Assembly (NCBI GenBank): GCA_963750495.1
Contig: CAVVQV010000004.1
Location: 806,001-870,000, forward strand
DNA: 64,000 bases
Direction of reading: 5' to 3'
Source of the DNA: JANLYC01 sp963750495
GTDB taxonomy: Bacteria > Actinomycetota > Actinomycetes > Propionibacteriales > Nocardioidaceae
Shown: piece after piece, positions 1 through 8,133 of the stretch
Layout: each line of letters starts with the position of its first letter
Position numbering within the stretch: position 1 is the stretch's first letter
The notes under the pieces: generated by a model
The model's input: the letters and a program-made list of their open reading frames with translations, nothing else
Database searches by the model: none
Told to the model about the DNA's origin: nothing
Program-made: the position numbers and the translations under genes

Positions 1-866
1 CCGCCGTTGACGATGGCATCGCCGATCAAGGGCTGATGACCGACGACGACGTCAGCAACCTGTGACAGCCGGAGCCGACCTCCGGTGCCGGCGACCGGCA
101 CCTTGCCGAGCTCCGCTGGGTCCGCGATCTTCTCGATGAGGTGACGCACCTGAAGGCGCTGCTGCGGCGTCTCGATGTAGCCGCCTGTGCCCGGGGTCGA
201 GGCCTCCAGGAAGCTGAGCGGAGAAACGACCTGCGCGTTCCCGGCGGTCTCGATGACCTGACCGAGCGTCACGCCGTTGTCCCGGAGCCGTTCCGGGTCC
301 ACCTGGACCTGCAGCTGCTGGTCACGCATGCCCCACACGGCCACGTTGGCGACGCCCTCGACACCCATCAACCGGGGTCGGACGGTCCACCGGGCAATCA
401 CCGACTGCTGGATCTCGTTCAGCTCGTCGGATGACAGACCGATCATGAGCACGCGGTTGGACGACGACATGGGCTGAAGCAGCGTCGGGGGCTTGGACAC
501 GTTCGGCAACGCGTGCGCCTGAGTCAGTCGCTCTTCGATCAGCTGCCGACCCCGGTAGACGTCCGTGCCCGAGGCGAAGACCATCGTGATGGACGAGAGT
601 CCGGGTAGCGACTCCGACCGGATCACCTCGACGCCTTCGACGCCGTTGAGCAGGTCTGCCTCCAGCGGGACGGTGATGAGCTGCTCGACCTCTTCGGCGG
701 ACAGGCCCAGCGCCTCCGTCTGCACCTCGGCGTACGTCGGGCTGAACTCGGGCAGCACGTCCACCGATGCGCGTTGCAGCAGGACGAACCCGGTCGCCAT
801 CACCCCCACCGCGGCTACGACAACCAGCAGCCTGAAGCGCAGTGCCCATCCAATGAGCCAAGTCAT
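1..866 (-). CDS. RND efflux permease, CusA/CzcA type (N-terminal part, runs off left edge)
   Basis: The visible 288 residues are the N-terminal part of a heavy-metal-type RND inner-membrane permease, which exports substrate using proton flux. Seen: a membrane segment at about residues 9-28, then a porter domain with the family phrases VDVLPEFSPTYAEVQTEA, ITVPLEADLLNGVEGV, RSESLPGLSSI and PQQRLQVR. The reading frame stays open to the window edge, so the rest lies outside. The start at 866 follows a strong GGGAGG site. It is divergent from the two-component system at 1026, which probably controls it. In high-GC Gram-positives such proteins work without a TolC-type partner. Substrate (metal or organic) cannot be told. 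Confidence 0.88.
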   Translation of the reverse strand, partial: MTWLIGWALRFRLLVVVAAVGVMATGFVLLQRASVDVLPEFSPTYAEVQTEALGLSAEEVEQLITVPLEADLLNGVEGVEVIRSESLPGLSSITMVFASGTDVYRGRQLIEERLTQAHALPNVSKPPTLLQPMSSSNRVLMIGLSSDELNEIQQSVIARWTVRPRLMGVEGVANVAVWGMRDQQLQVQVDPERLRDNGVTLGQVIETAGNAQVVSPLSFLEASTPGTGGYIETPQQRLQVRHLIEKIADPAELGKVPVAGTGGRLRLSQVADVVVGHQPLIGDAIVNG

Positions 867-917
867 CTCATGGCCTCCCTCGTCGGCGTTTCCTCGACCG
901 GGGCGCGCAGCCAGAAG

Positions 918-961
918 ATTCAGATTTTCTTGAAATAACCTTTAAGTTTTCTTTAATCTAG
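918..961 (+). promoter_or_regulatory. Four phased 11-bp direct repeats, candidate response-regulator box
   Basis: An AT-rich island in the divergent intergenic region holds four head-to-tail 11-mers: ATTCAGATTTT (918), CTTGAAATAAC (929), CTTTAAGTTTT (940) and CTTTAATCTAG (951). The 11-bp phase is that of sites bound by OmpR/PhoB-family winged-helix regulators. The adjacent regulator at 1026 is of this family and is the likely ligand, acting on itself and on the divergent RND gene. Confidence 0.6.
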
Positions 962-1025
962 GTTTCGAGGGTGCCTGCGGAAGTCGAGGGTGTCAAGCCC
1001 CCAAATGTGTCACCATGAAGACACA

Positions 1026-1697
1026 ATGCGTGTGCTCGTGGTGGAAGACGACGCGAAGCTCCTGCGCGCCCTGAAGCGGGGACTCGGGCAGGAGGGTTAC
1101 GACGTCGACGTCTCGACCAGCGGCGACGAGGCACTCACCCGCGCCACCGAGACCGACTACGACGTGATCGTGCTCGACGTGATGTTGCCGGTGATGGACG
1201 GCTTCGACGTCTGCGCGGCGCTACGGCGCGAAGAGCGGTGGTCTCCGGTGCTGATGCTGACCGCACGCACCGACATCAATGACCGCATCCAGGGGTTGGA
1301 CTCCGGGGCCGACGACTACCTGGTCAAGCCCTTCGACTTCGGCGAGCTGCTGGCCAGGCTGCGCGTACTGACCCGTCGAGGACCCACCCGACAGGCCTCT
1401 CTCGTCACCGTCGGAGAGCTGCACCTCGATGCGTCCACGCGCATCGTCACGCGCGGCGGACGGCAGATCGAGCTGACCGCGCGCGAGTTCGACGTGCTCG
1501 AGGTGCTCGCCCGCCGCCCCAACGAGCTGGTCACGAGGGCGGAGCTCGTCGAAGCGGTGTGGGACGCGGACTTCGCGGGGGCGGCCAACATCGCCGACGT
1601 CTACGTCGGGTTCCTCCGCAAGAAGCTCGAGCGCCCGCGTGGCCGCCGGCTCATCCGGACCGTCCGCGGCAAGGGCTTCGTGCTGGAGACACCGTGA
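1026..1697 (+). CDS. OmpR-family response regulator
   Basis: A 223-residue DNA-binding response regulator. Seen: receiver domain at about residues 1-115 with the acidic pair in VVEDD, phospho-acceptor Asp51 in VIVLDVMLP and the conserved Lys in DYLVKPFD; winged-helix domain at about 125-220 ending VRGKGFVLE. A GTG at 990 would add 12 residues, but MRVLVVEDD at 1026 is the canonical family N-terminus. It overlaps the kinase gene by 4 nt (GTGA), so the two are translationally coupled. The 11-bp repeats at 918-961 upstream suggest autoregulation and control of the divergent RND permease. Confidence 0.93.
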   Translation: MRVLVVEDDAKLLRALKRGLGQEGYDVDVSTSGDEALTRATETDYDVIVLDVMLPVMDGFDVCAALRREERWSPVLMLTARTDINDRIQGLDSGADDYLVKPFDFGELLARLRVLTRRGPTRQASLVTVGELHLDASTRIVTRGGRQIELTAREFDVLEVLARRPNELVTRAELVEAVWDADFAGAANIADVYVGFLRKKLERPRGRRLIRTVRGKGFVLETP

Positions 1698-3202
1698 GGC
1701 TTCCGATCCGAATCCGGCTGACAGCCTGGTACGCGGCGCTGCTTGCCGTGATCATCGCCGTGCTCGGTGGGTTCGTCGTCTGGCAGCTCAGCAGTGACCT
1801 GCAGAACCAGGTCGACGGCGAGATCAGGGCGACGTCCGGAACGCTGATCCGGGCCGTGCGCGCGGAAAACGCTGACACCCCGCCGTCGCAACCGATCACC
1901 TCCCCGGAGTTCCGGGAGGACTTCGCCGGCGCCGCACGTGCCGCGCTCACCCACCGAGCCGCTGCTGCCCAGGTCGTGGACCAGAACGGCGACGTGTTGA
2001 TGCGGTACGGCCCAGCGGCCGAAACTGGCTCACTGGTCACCGAGCAAGCACGTATCGCCGCATCGGCCGACAACTCGATGACGTTCACTTCCGGCCTCGG
2101 CGACGGGGGTGAGCGCTACCGGGTGCAAGTCACACCTTTCACGCTGCGAGACGAACAGCACTACATGGTGATCGCCGAGAGCCTCGACCCGGTGGACGAG
2201 GCCGTGGAGCGCGCCCTCCTGCTGCTGCTCATCGCCGGGCCGGCCGCGCTCATCGCGACGGGAGCTGTCGCGTACTGGCTCGCCTACCAGGCCATGCGGC
2301 CGGTCAAGCGGATGACGTCAGACGCGAAGGCGATCGGATCCGGGCAGCTCGCGGAACGGGTCGCCGTCCCCTCGGTCCGCGACGAGATCGGACAGCTGGC
2401 CGTGACCTTGAACGACATGCTCGACCGCATCGAGCACGGGGTGTCCGCCAAGCGCCGGCTCGTGGCGGACGCCTCACACGAGCTGCGCACGCCGCTTGCG
2501 GTCATGCGGGCCGAGATCCAGGTCAGCCTGCGCGCGGACGAGCTTTCCGAAGACGCCCGCCAGGTCCTGGAGAGCACGCGGGAAGAGGTGGAGCGGATGA
2601 GCCGCACGGTGGACAACCTGCTCACCCTCGCCGAAGCCGACGAGGGAAAGCTGGGTCTGCTCACGAAACCCGTCGAGCTCAGGGCCACGGTCGAGGACGC
2701 CGTGCGTCAGCTCGAACCCCTCGCAGTTGCCAAAGATCTCACGATGCACATCGACGGGGATCCCGTGGTGGCCCGGGCCGACCTCCAGCGGATCAACCAG
2801 GCCGTCGTCAACCTGCTCGAGAACGCCGTCAAGTTCTCGCCGCTCGGCGGCACCGTGCGCGCATGGACCTGGCGCACCGGCGACGAGGTGGGGGTGTCGG
2901 TGAAGGACGAGGGGCCTGGCATCCCGGCCGAGGCGCGGGAGCGGTTGTTCGACCGCTTCTACCGGGTCGACGCGGCCCGGGGGCGCGCGATCGCAGGCAG
3001 CGGGCTCGGGCTGGCGATCTGTATGGAGGTGGCGATGGCCCATGGTGGGCGGGTATGGGTCGACAGCACACCTCCGCATGGCAGCACCTTCTCGTTGGCC
3101 CTGCCGGGATCGCGTGCCCTGCCCGCGGACCCGCCCTCTCCGGCGGCTGAACCCGGTGCCCTCGCGCCGGCGGACCGAGGCACCGCGCGGCTCACGGACT
3201 AG
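1694..3202 (+). CDS. Membrane sensor histidine kinase (HAMP/HisKA/HATPase)
   Basis: A 502-residue sensor kinase partnering the regulator at 1026. Seen in order: membrane helix at about 8-30, extracytoplasmic sensor region, second helix at about 174-196, HAMP linker, HisKA with the phospho-acceptor His in DASHELRTPLAV (about residue 262), then an ATPase domain with N box NQAVVNLLENAVKFSP, DEGPGIP and GSGLGLAI. GTG at 1694 overlaps the regulator stop; longer in-frame extensions would lie inside the regulator gene and are rejected. The sensor region has no recognisable metal motif, so the signal is unknown. Its stop lies only 5 nt from the convergent clpX stop. Confidence 0.92.
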   Translation: MRLPIRIRLTAWYAALLAVIIAVLGGFVVWQLSSDLQNQVDGEIRATSGTLIRAVRAENADTPPSQPITSPEFREDFAGAARAALTHRAAAAQVVDQNGDVLMRYGPAAETGSLVTEQARIAASADNSMTFTSGLGDGGERYRVQVTPFTLRDEQHYMVIAESLDPVDEAVERALLLLLIAGPAALIATGAVAYWLAYQAMRPVKRMTSDAKAIGSGQLAERVAVPSVRDEIGQLAVTLNDMLDRIEHGVSAKRRLVADASHELRTPLAVMRAEIQVSLRADELSEDARQVLESTREEVERMSRTVDNLLTLAEADEGKLGLLTKPVELRATVEDAVRQLEPLAVAKDLTMHIDGDPVVARADLQRINQAVVNLLENAVKFSPLGGTVRAWTWRTGDEVGVSVKDEGPGIPAEARERLFDRFYRVDAARGRAIAGSGLGLAICMEVAMAHGGRVWVDSTPPHGSTFSLALPGSRALPADPPSPAAEPGALAPADRGTARLTD

Positions 3203-3207
3203 GGGGA

Positions 3208-4494
3208 CTAGGCGGACTTCTTCTTCTTGGCCGGCTCTTCGCGAGGGACCAGGGTCGGGTTGACGTTGTCGGAGACGACCTCGCCCGTCACCACGACCTT
3301 CGCCACGTCCTCGCGCGACGGCACGTCGTACATCACGTTGAGGAGTACTTCCTCGAGGATGGCACGCAGTCCACGGGCCCCGGTGCCCCGCAGCATCGCC
3401 TGCGCGGCGATCGCCTCGACGGCGTCCTGGGTGAACTCGAGGTCGACGTTGTCGAGCTCGAAAAGCTTCTGGTACTGCTTGGTCAACGCGTTACGCGGCT
3501 CGTTGAGGATGCGGATCAGGTCGACCTCCTGCAGCTTGTCGACCGTGGCGATCACCGGAAGTCGACCGACGAACTCCGGGATGAGCCCGAACTTCAGCAG
3601 ATCTTCGGGTCGCACGTCGGCGTACAGGGAGTCGATGTCGGAGTCGGTGCTGCGCGCCTTGAGGTCGTTGCTGAACCCGAGCGACTTCTTACCGGCGCGT
3701 TGCTCGACGATGTGCTCGAGCCCGGCAAACGCTCCGCCGACGATGAACAGGATGTTCGTCGTGTCGATCTGGATGAACTCCTGGTGCGGGTGCTTGCGCC
3801 CGCCCTGCGGGGGCACCGATGCGGTCGTGCCCTCGAGGATCTTGAGCAAGGCCTGCTGCACTCCCTCACCGGACACGTCACGGGTGATCGACGGGTTCTC
3901 GGACTTGCGGGCGACCTTGTCGACCTCGTCGATGTAGATGATGCCGGTCTCGGCCTTCTTGACGTCGTAGTCGGCCGCTTGGATCAGCTTGAGCAGGATG
4001 TTCTCGACGTCCTCACCGACGTAGCCGGCCTCGGTCAGCGCAGTTGCGTCCGCGATCGCGAACGGGACGTTGAGCATCCGGGCCAGGGTCTGCGCGAGAT
4101 AGGTCTTGCCACAGCCGGTCGGCCCGATCATCAAGATGTTGGACTTGGCCAGCTCGACGGCCTCTTCTTTGCTCCGGCTGGCCATCGCCGAACCGACACC
4201 GGCCTGGACGCGCTTGTAGTGGTTGTAGACCGCGACGGCGAGGGACTTCTTCGCGGCGTCCTGGCCGATGACGTAGCCATTGAGGAACTCGTAGATCTCG
4301 CGGGGCTTGGGCAGCTCCTCGAGACCGAGCTCGCTGCCCTCGGACAGCTCCTCCTCGATGATCTCGTTGCACAGGTCGATGCACTCGTCGCAGATGTAGA
4401 CGCCGGGGCCGGCGATGAGCTTCTTGACCTGCTTCTGGCTCTTTCCGCAGAACGAGCACTTCAGCAGGTCGCCACCGTCACCAATCCGTGCCAC
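3208..4494 (-). CDS. clpX: ATP-dependent Clp protease ATP-binding subunit ClpX
   Basis: The AAA+ unfoldase that feeds substrates to ClpP. At 428 residues it has family length. Seen: N-terminal zinc-binding domain with Cys13/Cys16/Cys35/Cys38, Walker A GPTGCGKT at 124-131, Walker B IIYIDEVDK, the pore phrase GYVGEDVE, and sensor-2 GARGLR near the C-terminus. Transcribed with clpP2 and clpP1 upstream (101-nt gap to clpP2). Ends in a lysine-rich tail. ClpX acts in the cytoplasm on tagged and regulatory proteins. Confidence 0.98.
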   Translation of the reverse strand: MARIGDGGDLLKCSFCGKSQKQVKKLIAGPGVYICDECIDLCNEIIEEELSEGSELGLEELPKPREIYEFLNGYVIGQDAAKKSLAVAVYNHYKRVQAGVGSAMASRSKEEAVELAKSNILMIGPTGCGKTYLAQTLARMLNVPFAIADATALTEAGYVGEDVENILLKLIQAADYDVKKAETGIIYIDEVDKVARKSENPSITRDVSGEGVQQALLKILEGTTASVPPQGGRKHPHQEFIQIDTTNILFIVGGAFAGLEHIVEQRAGKKSLGFSNDLKARSTDSDIDSLYADVRPEDLLKFGLIPEFVGRLPVIATVDKLQEVDLIRILNEPRNALTKQYQKLFELDNVDLEFTQDAVEAIAAQAMLRGTGARGLRAILEEVLLNVMYDVPSREDVAKVVVTGEVVSDNVNPTLVPREEPAKKKKSA

Positions 4495-4551
4495 GTGCGA
4501 CGTCTCCTTCGCTTCGGATCGGGCGCCCTGCGCACCCTGGCCTGTTGTCCA

Positions 4552-4581
4552 TGTTGACCGTACCTGCCGGGACCGTCAACA
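4552..4581 (-). other. Hairpin in the clpP2-clpX gap
   Basis: TGTTGAC (4552-4558) and GTCAACA (4575-4581) form a 7-bp perfect stem in the gap between clpP2 and clpX. It is not followed by a T tract. It may attenuate read-through into clpX or be an operator. Function is unproven. Confidence 0.35.
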
Positions 4582-4595
4582 ACGGGTAGAACGGC

Positions 4596-5252
4596 TCAGA
4601 CGGGTGTCGGTGTCGTCTTCTGCGACTCCAAAATGGCGTCGATCAAGCCGTACTCGATCGCCTGCTCGGCGGTCAGGATCTTGTCGCGCTCGATGTCCCG
4701 GCTGACCTCCTCGATCGACTTGCCCGTGTTCTCGGCGATCATCTGCTCGAGCAACGAGCGCATCCGCAGGATCTCGTTGGCCTGGATCTCGATGTCGCTG
4801 GCCTGTCCGTAGGTGCCCTCGGTGTACGGCTGGTGGATCAGGATCCGACTGTTGGGCAGCGCCATCCGCTTGCCCTTGGTGCCGGCAGCGAGCAGCACGG
4901 CCGCTGCGGAGGCGGCCTGGCCGAGGCAGACGGTCTCGATGTCGGGCTTCATGTAGCGCAGCGTGTCGTAGATCGCGGTCAGCGCGGTGAACGAGCCACC
5001 GGGTGAGTTGATGTAGATGCTGATCTGCCGGTCGGGATCCATCTGCTGGAGGCAGAGCAGCTGTGCCATCACGGCGTTCGCGATGTCGTCGCTGATCGGC
5101 GTACCGAGGAAGATGATGCGGTCCTCGAACAGCTTGGCGAACGGGTCGATGCGTCGAACGCCGTAGGACGTGCGCTCCTCCCACTGCGGGATGAAGTACT
5201 CGGCGCGAGGGGCGGTCTGCTGGTGCAGCGGCACCTGCGGGTCACTGGTCAT
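4596..5252 (-). CDS. clpP2: ATP-dependent Clp protease proteolytic subunit ClpP2
   Basis: A serine peptidase subunit of the mixed ClpP1P2 barrel. Seen: 218 residues, catalytic Ser115 in GQAASAAAVL, His140 in ILIHQP and Asp186 in SRDIERD, plus the oxyanion-loop SPGG. The AASAAA motif after the nucleophile is typical of actinobacterial ClpP2. I chose the ATG at 5252 because GAGGAG lies upstream and the N-terminus then matches the usual length. An in-frame ATG at 5309 overlaps the clpP1 stop as ATGA and would give a 19-residue extension by coupled translation; this cannot be excluded. It lies downstream of clpP1 in one transcript. Confidence 0.96.
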   Translation of the reverse strand: MTSDPQVPLHQQTAPRAEYFIPQWEERTSYGVRRIDPFAKLFEDRIIFLGTPISDDIANAVMAQLLCLQQMDPDRQISIYINSPGGSFTALTAIYDTLRYMKPDIETVCLGQAASAAAVLLAAGTKGKRMALPNSRILIHQPYTEGTYGQASDIEIQANEILRMRSLLEQMIAENTGKSIEEVSRDIERDKILTAEQAIEYGLIDAILESQKTTPTPV

Positions 5253-5305
5253 GTGGGTGGCTCCTCGGAGAGGGACGACTGGGGTGGGGTGAGATGGCGA
5301 CTGGC

Positions 5306-5977
5306 TCATTCGAAGCCCCTGGGGCCACCCTGCTTGCCGCCGGCGCCGACCTCGGCGCCCTGAGCCACGACGTTGTCGATGAAGCCGTACTCCTTGGCCT
5401 GCTCGGCGGTGAACCAGCGGTCGCGGTCGGCGTCCTGCTCCACCTGCTCGAGCGGCTGGCCGGTGTGCGTGCTGATCAGGTCGAAGAGGATCTTCTTGAT
5501 GTAGAGCGACTGCTCGGCCTGGATCTTGATGTCGGAGGCGGAGCCACCCATGCCGCCCGACGGCTGGTGCATCATGATCCGCGCATGGGGCAGCGCGTAG
5601 CGCTTGCCCTTGGCACCGGCGCACAGCAGGAACTGGCCCATGGATGCAGCCAGCCCCATCCCGACGGTGGCGACGTCGTTGGAGATGAACTGCATGGTGT
5701 CGTAGATCGCCATGCCGGAGTCGACCGAGCCACCGGGTGAGTTGATATACAGGAAGATGTCGGCGTCCGGATCCTCGGCGTTCAGCAGGAGCATCTGGGC
5801 GCAGATCGCGTTCGCGTTCTGGTCCTTGACCTCAGAGCCAAGGAAGACGATGCGCTCCTTCAGCAGTCGCTGGTAGATGTGGTCGTCGAGGCCGGCGCTG
5901 CCGTTGGCCCCGTTCATCTGGATCGAGTCAGTGAAAGTCACGTCGTCGACACTAGCGGTCACAACGGACGAAGCCAC
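5306..5977 (-). CDS. clpP1: ATP-dependent Clp protease proteolytic subunit ClpP1
   Basis: The first ClpP subunit of the operon clpP1-clpP2-clpX. Seen: 223 residues with Ser112 in GLAASMGQ, His137 in RIMMHQP and Asp182 in EQDADRDRW, and SPGGSVDSG lining the substrate cleft. A second ATG (residue 21) is a possible start; residues 1-20 look like the propeptide found in this family. A GTTCGC-N5-GCG box lies 15 nt upstream, which suggests induction by the regulator ClgR. In actinobacteria ClpP1 and ClpP2 must hetero-assemble to be active. Confidence 0.96.
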   Translation of the reverse strand: MASSVVTASVDDVTFTDSIQMNGANGSAGLDDHIYQRLLKERIVFLGSEVKDQNANAICAQMLLLNAEDPDADIFLYINSPGGSVDSGMAIYDTMQFISNDVATVGMGLAASMGQFLLCAGAKGKRYALPHARIMMHQPSGGMGGSASDIKIQAEQSLYIKKILFDLISTHTGQPLEQVEQDADRDRWFTAEQAKEYGFIDNVVAQGAEVGAGGKQGGPRGFE

Positions 5978-5992
5978 GAGAGATCGGGCCGT

Positions 5993-6006
5993 GTTCGCTG
6001 TGGGCG
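5993..6006 (+). promoter_or_regulatory. ClgR-type operator upstream of clpP1
   Basis: GTTCGC-TGTGG-GCG at 5993-6006 exactly fits the GTTCGC-N5-GCG pattern I recall for ClgR, the activator of clp genes in Streptomyces and Corynebacterium. It sits 16 nt before the clpP1 start and between clpP1 and the divergent NUDIX gene, so it could affect both. clgR itself is not in this window. Confidence 0.6.
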
Positions 6007-6040
6007 CACTCTGCTCCGCTCGTTGCCTAGAATGCCGAGC

Positions 6041-6628
6041 GTGTCCGAGAGATCCGACGAAACCCCGGTGCAGCCGCGCCCGTCGGCCGCCGACGCTCCT
6101 CCGGACGGGCTACGGATCCGGCCCGCAGCCAGGGCCGTCGTGATGGACACCGACCAGCGCGTGCTGCTCGTGCACTTCGACTTCGGCCCCGACAACCTCC
6201 CGACCGGACTCTGGGCCTGTCCGGGTGGCGGCATCGACCCCGGCGAGACCGTCGAGCAGGGGCTGATCCGCGAGCTGCGCGAGGAGATCGGGCTGGTCAT
6301 CGACGACACCGGACCGGCCGTGTGGTGGAAGGAGCACGTGTTCCCGATGACGCGGTGGGACGGGCAACAGGACACGTTCTTCTGGCTGACCGTCGAACCG
6401 TTCGAGCCTCGCCCCGCCTTCACCGAGGCCGAGCTGCGTGCCGAGAAGCTCGACGGAATGCGGTGGTGGTCGTACGACGAGATCCAACGTGCGCAGCGGC
6501 TGTACGACGACCAGCGGGTCGACGACCCGGCTTACACGACGTTCTCGCCGAGGCGGCTCGGACACCTGCTCGAGGACCTGCTCCGGGACGGTCGTCCCGG
6601 CGAGACCATGCTGCTGCCGCCGGAATAG
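6041..6628 (+). CDS. NUDIX hydrolase
   Basis: A 195-residue NUDIX hydrolase that would cleave nucleoside-diphosphate-linked compounds with divalent metal. Seen: the complete Nudix box beginning GGIDPGETVEQ and ending RELREEIGL, after a beta-rich stretch AVVMDTDQRVLLVHFDFG. Start is uncertain: ATG at 6032 or GTG at 6041. TAGAAT at 6028-6033 looks like a -10 element 7 nt before the GTG, which favours a leaderless transcript from 6041. Divergent from clpP1. The substrate cannot be inferred. Confidence 0.88.
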   Translation: MSERSDETPVQPRPSAADAPPDGLRIRPAARAVVMDTDQRVLLVHFDFGPDNLPTGLWACPGGGIDPGETVEQGLIRELREEIGLVIDDTGPAVWWKEHVFPMTRWDGQQDTFFWLTVEPFEPRPAFTEAELRAEKLDGMRWWSYDEIQRAQRLYDDQRVDDPAYTTFSPRRLGHLLEDLLRDGRPGETMLLPPE

Positions 6629-6649
6629 CCGGCTGCGAAACAGAGCCGG
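6629..6649 (+). terminator. Hairpin directly after the NUDIX stop codon
   Basis: CCGGCT (6629-6634) pairs with AGCCGG (6644-6649) across a 9-nt loop, starting on the base after the stop. There is no T tract, so termination is only a suggestion. Confidence 0.35.
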
Positions 6650-6711
6650 GAGACAGGGCCGTGCGACCGCCAGACGAATGCCGAAAAAAGGGCACGCACG
6701 TTTTGTCCGAT

Positions 6712-6784
6712 GAGTCACTACCACGGTGAGAAGTCCTTTATTCTGGTGGCTTTCCGTCACCTGAGTCTCACCCTGTGGTGACTT
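6712..6784 (+). other. Long imperfect inverted repeat in the leader of the 6836 gene
   Basis: GAGTCACTACCACGGTGAGA (6712-6731) is nearly complementary to TCTCACCCTGTGGTGACTT (6766-6784), giving an imperfect stem of about 18 bp with a 34-nt loop, ending about 50 nt before the next gene. It may be a structured leader or operator pair. I could not match it to a known riboswitch. The rest of 6650-6835 shows nothing else. Confidence 0.35.
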
Positions 6785-6835
6785 ATGCCGCGTGTCCTTG
6801 CGGGACGGTCGGCACCACGTCACCATGCAAGAACC

Positions 6836-7333
6836 ATGACGAACGGTTGGCTCATCCCCACGGTCCTGGTCGTCGCGTTCGCGGCGATCGTGGCCGTGCT
6901 CGCGGTGCGCAAGAGAATGCGGCGCAATGCGATGGCTCGAGTCGCCAAGGCGCTCGGCCTGCGTTACAGCGCGGGCGACCCGCTGGGTCTCAGCCGCGGG
7001 CTCGGGGCTGATGTGTCCGACACGATCTGGGGGCGTTTCGAGGGTGCTGACATCGCCATCGCCACCGCCTCGCGGAGCATCGTCCGACCCGACAGCGAGA
7101 GCTGGGTGACGAGCTCGGTGGGGGTCAGTCTCAAGGTCAAGGTCGTGCGCGGACTCGAGATCGCGCAGCAGGCGGCCGGACCAGCGGCTCAGGTCGGGCT
7201 GACGACGGACGGGCGGCTGGCTGTGCGTTCGCGCGTACCCAACCAACGGTCCGCCTCGCCTGTGGTCAATCCCCACGATCTGCCCACCCTGCTGGAAGCC
7301 ACCGCGCGCGCCGCGCGCTCGCAGTCGCTGTGA
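6836..7333 (+). CDS. Hypothetical protein with one N-terminal membrane anchor
   Basis: I do not recognise the family. The 165-residue product starts with a hydrophobic helix at about residues 5-23, followed by a basic patch RKRMRR and a soluble alpha/beta-looking cytoplasmic domain with no catalytic motif I can name. ATG at 6836 puts the helix at the N-terminus; the longer frame from 6785 adds a basic, unlikely segment. It stands alone between a NUDIX gene and a convergent GGCT-like gene. Confidence 0.6.
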   Translation: MTNGWLIPTVLVVAFAAIVAVLAVRKRMRRNAMARVAKALGLRYSAGDPLGLSRGLGADVSDTIWGRFEGADIAIATASRSIVRPDSESWVTSSVGVSLKVKVVRGLEIAQQAAGPAAQVGLTTDGRLAVRSRVPNQRSASPVVNPHDLPTLLEATARAARSQSL

Positions 7334-7384
7334 TGGATCGCTGCTGACCGTGCCGGCTCGCCGGCGGGTCGACCCCCGGAGCCT

Positions 7385-8011
7385 TCAGGCGCTGAGGGCC
7401 GCCGAGACCACGTCGGCAAGATCGCGCCGGGTCCACCCGGGGCGGCATCCCGGCCTGGTGAGCAGATACTCGATGATCGCGGTGCCATCGAGGCCGTGCG
7501 CCTCCGACAACCCGCGCGCCATCATCGTGACGTAGGCAGGGCGCGGCGCATTGAGCGTGAGCTCGTCGGAATGGTGGGACGAGAACGTCACGACCGGTAC
7601 CTCGTCGATGTCACCCACGACGTGCAACGTCTCGTACCGGCCGAGGCCAAGCTCGAGACTGCCGGTCGCCGCGAGCGCGATCAGGTCGAGCGGGTCGCCT
7701 GTGGGCTGGCGGTGCATCTCCTGGCTCGCCACGTCGGCGAACTGCTCGACCGTCAGCTGGTAGGCCCGGGCATACGTCGTGCCTTCGGCGTCGGGGTCGT
7801 AGAAGGCGATGCCGCCGCCCCAGGTCGGCGACTCCCAGGCGAAGCTGACCGAGCCGTCGAGCACGACCGACATGTCGCCGGTCGGGTCGGCCGGGTTGCG
7901 GGCCCCGGGCAGGACCCTGGCCGCTCCGTCGGGACGCCCTCCCCTCAGGTAGCAGCTGAACCGCGTCCAGGACAGGTTGGAGCCGTAGCCGGCGTACCAC
8001 ACGCGATCCAT
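7385..8011 (-). CDS. Gamma-glutamylcyclotransferase-like (AIG2-like) protein
   Basis: A 208-residue protein opening with WYAGYGSNLSW, the nucleotide-free glycine-rich signature of the gamma-glutamylcyclotransferase fold; YARAYQLTVEQF resembles the second conserved strand. Proteins of this fold release 5-oxoproline from gamma-glutamyl compounds, but many relatives have no known substrate. The start at 8011 follows GAGGAG by 6 nt; an ATG at 8026 lies before that site and is less likely. Function beyond the fold is unknown. Confidence 0.65.
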   Translation of the reverse strand: MDRVWYAGYGSNLSWTRFSCYLRGGRPDGAARVLPGARNPADPTGDMSVVLDGSVSFAWESPTWGGGIAFYDPDAEGTTYARAYQLTVEQFADVASQEMHRQPTGDPLDLIALAATGSLELGLGRYETLHVVGDIDEVPVVTFSSHHSDELTLNAPRPAYVTMMARGLSEAHGLDGTAIIEYLLTRPGCRPGWTRRDLADVVSAALSA

Positions 8012-8133
8012 CGGTCTCCTCTTCACACCGGTTCACACCTTGCCGTACGCCGGCCGGGACCGCGACGTAGGTAGGGTCACGAGGTACTCCGACAGCAGTT
8101 GCTCACGGTCGGCGGCTCGGACCGAGGAGAGCC

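Noticed and set aside
5253..5309. 19-residue N-terminal extension of ClpP2 from an ATGA overlap
   Set aside because: Possible by coupling, but GAGGAG before ATG 5252 and normal family length favour the short form. Kept as an alternative.
6629..6835. Known riboswitch upstream of the 6836 gene
   Set aside because: The inverted repeat is real, but I could not match its bases to any riboswitch core I know.
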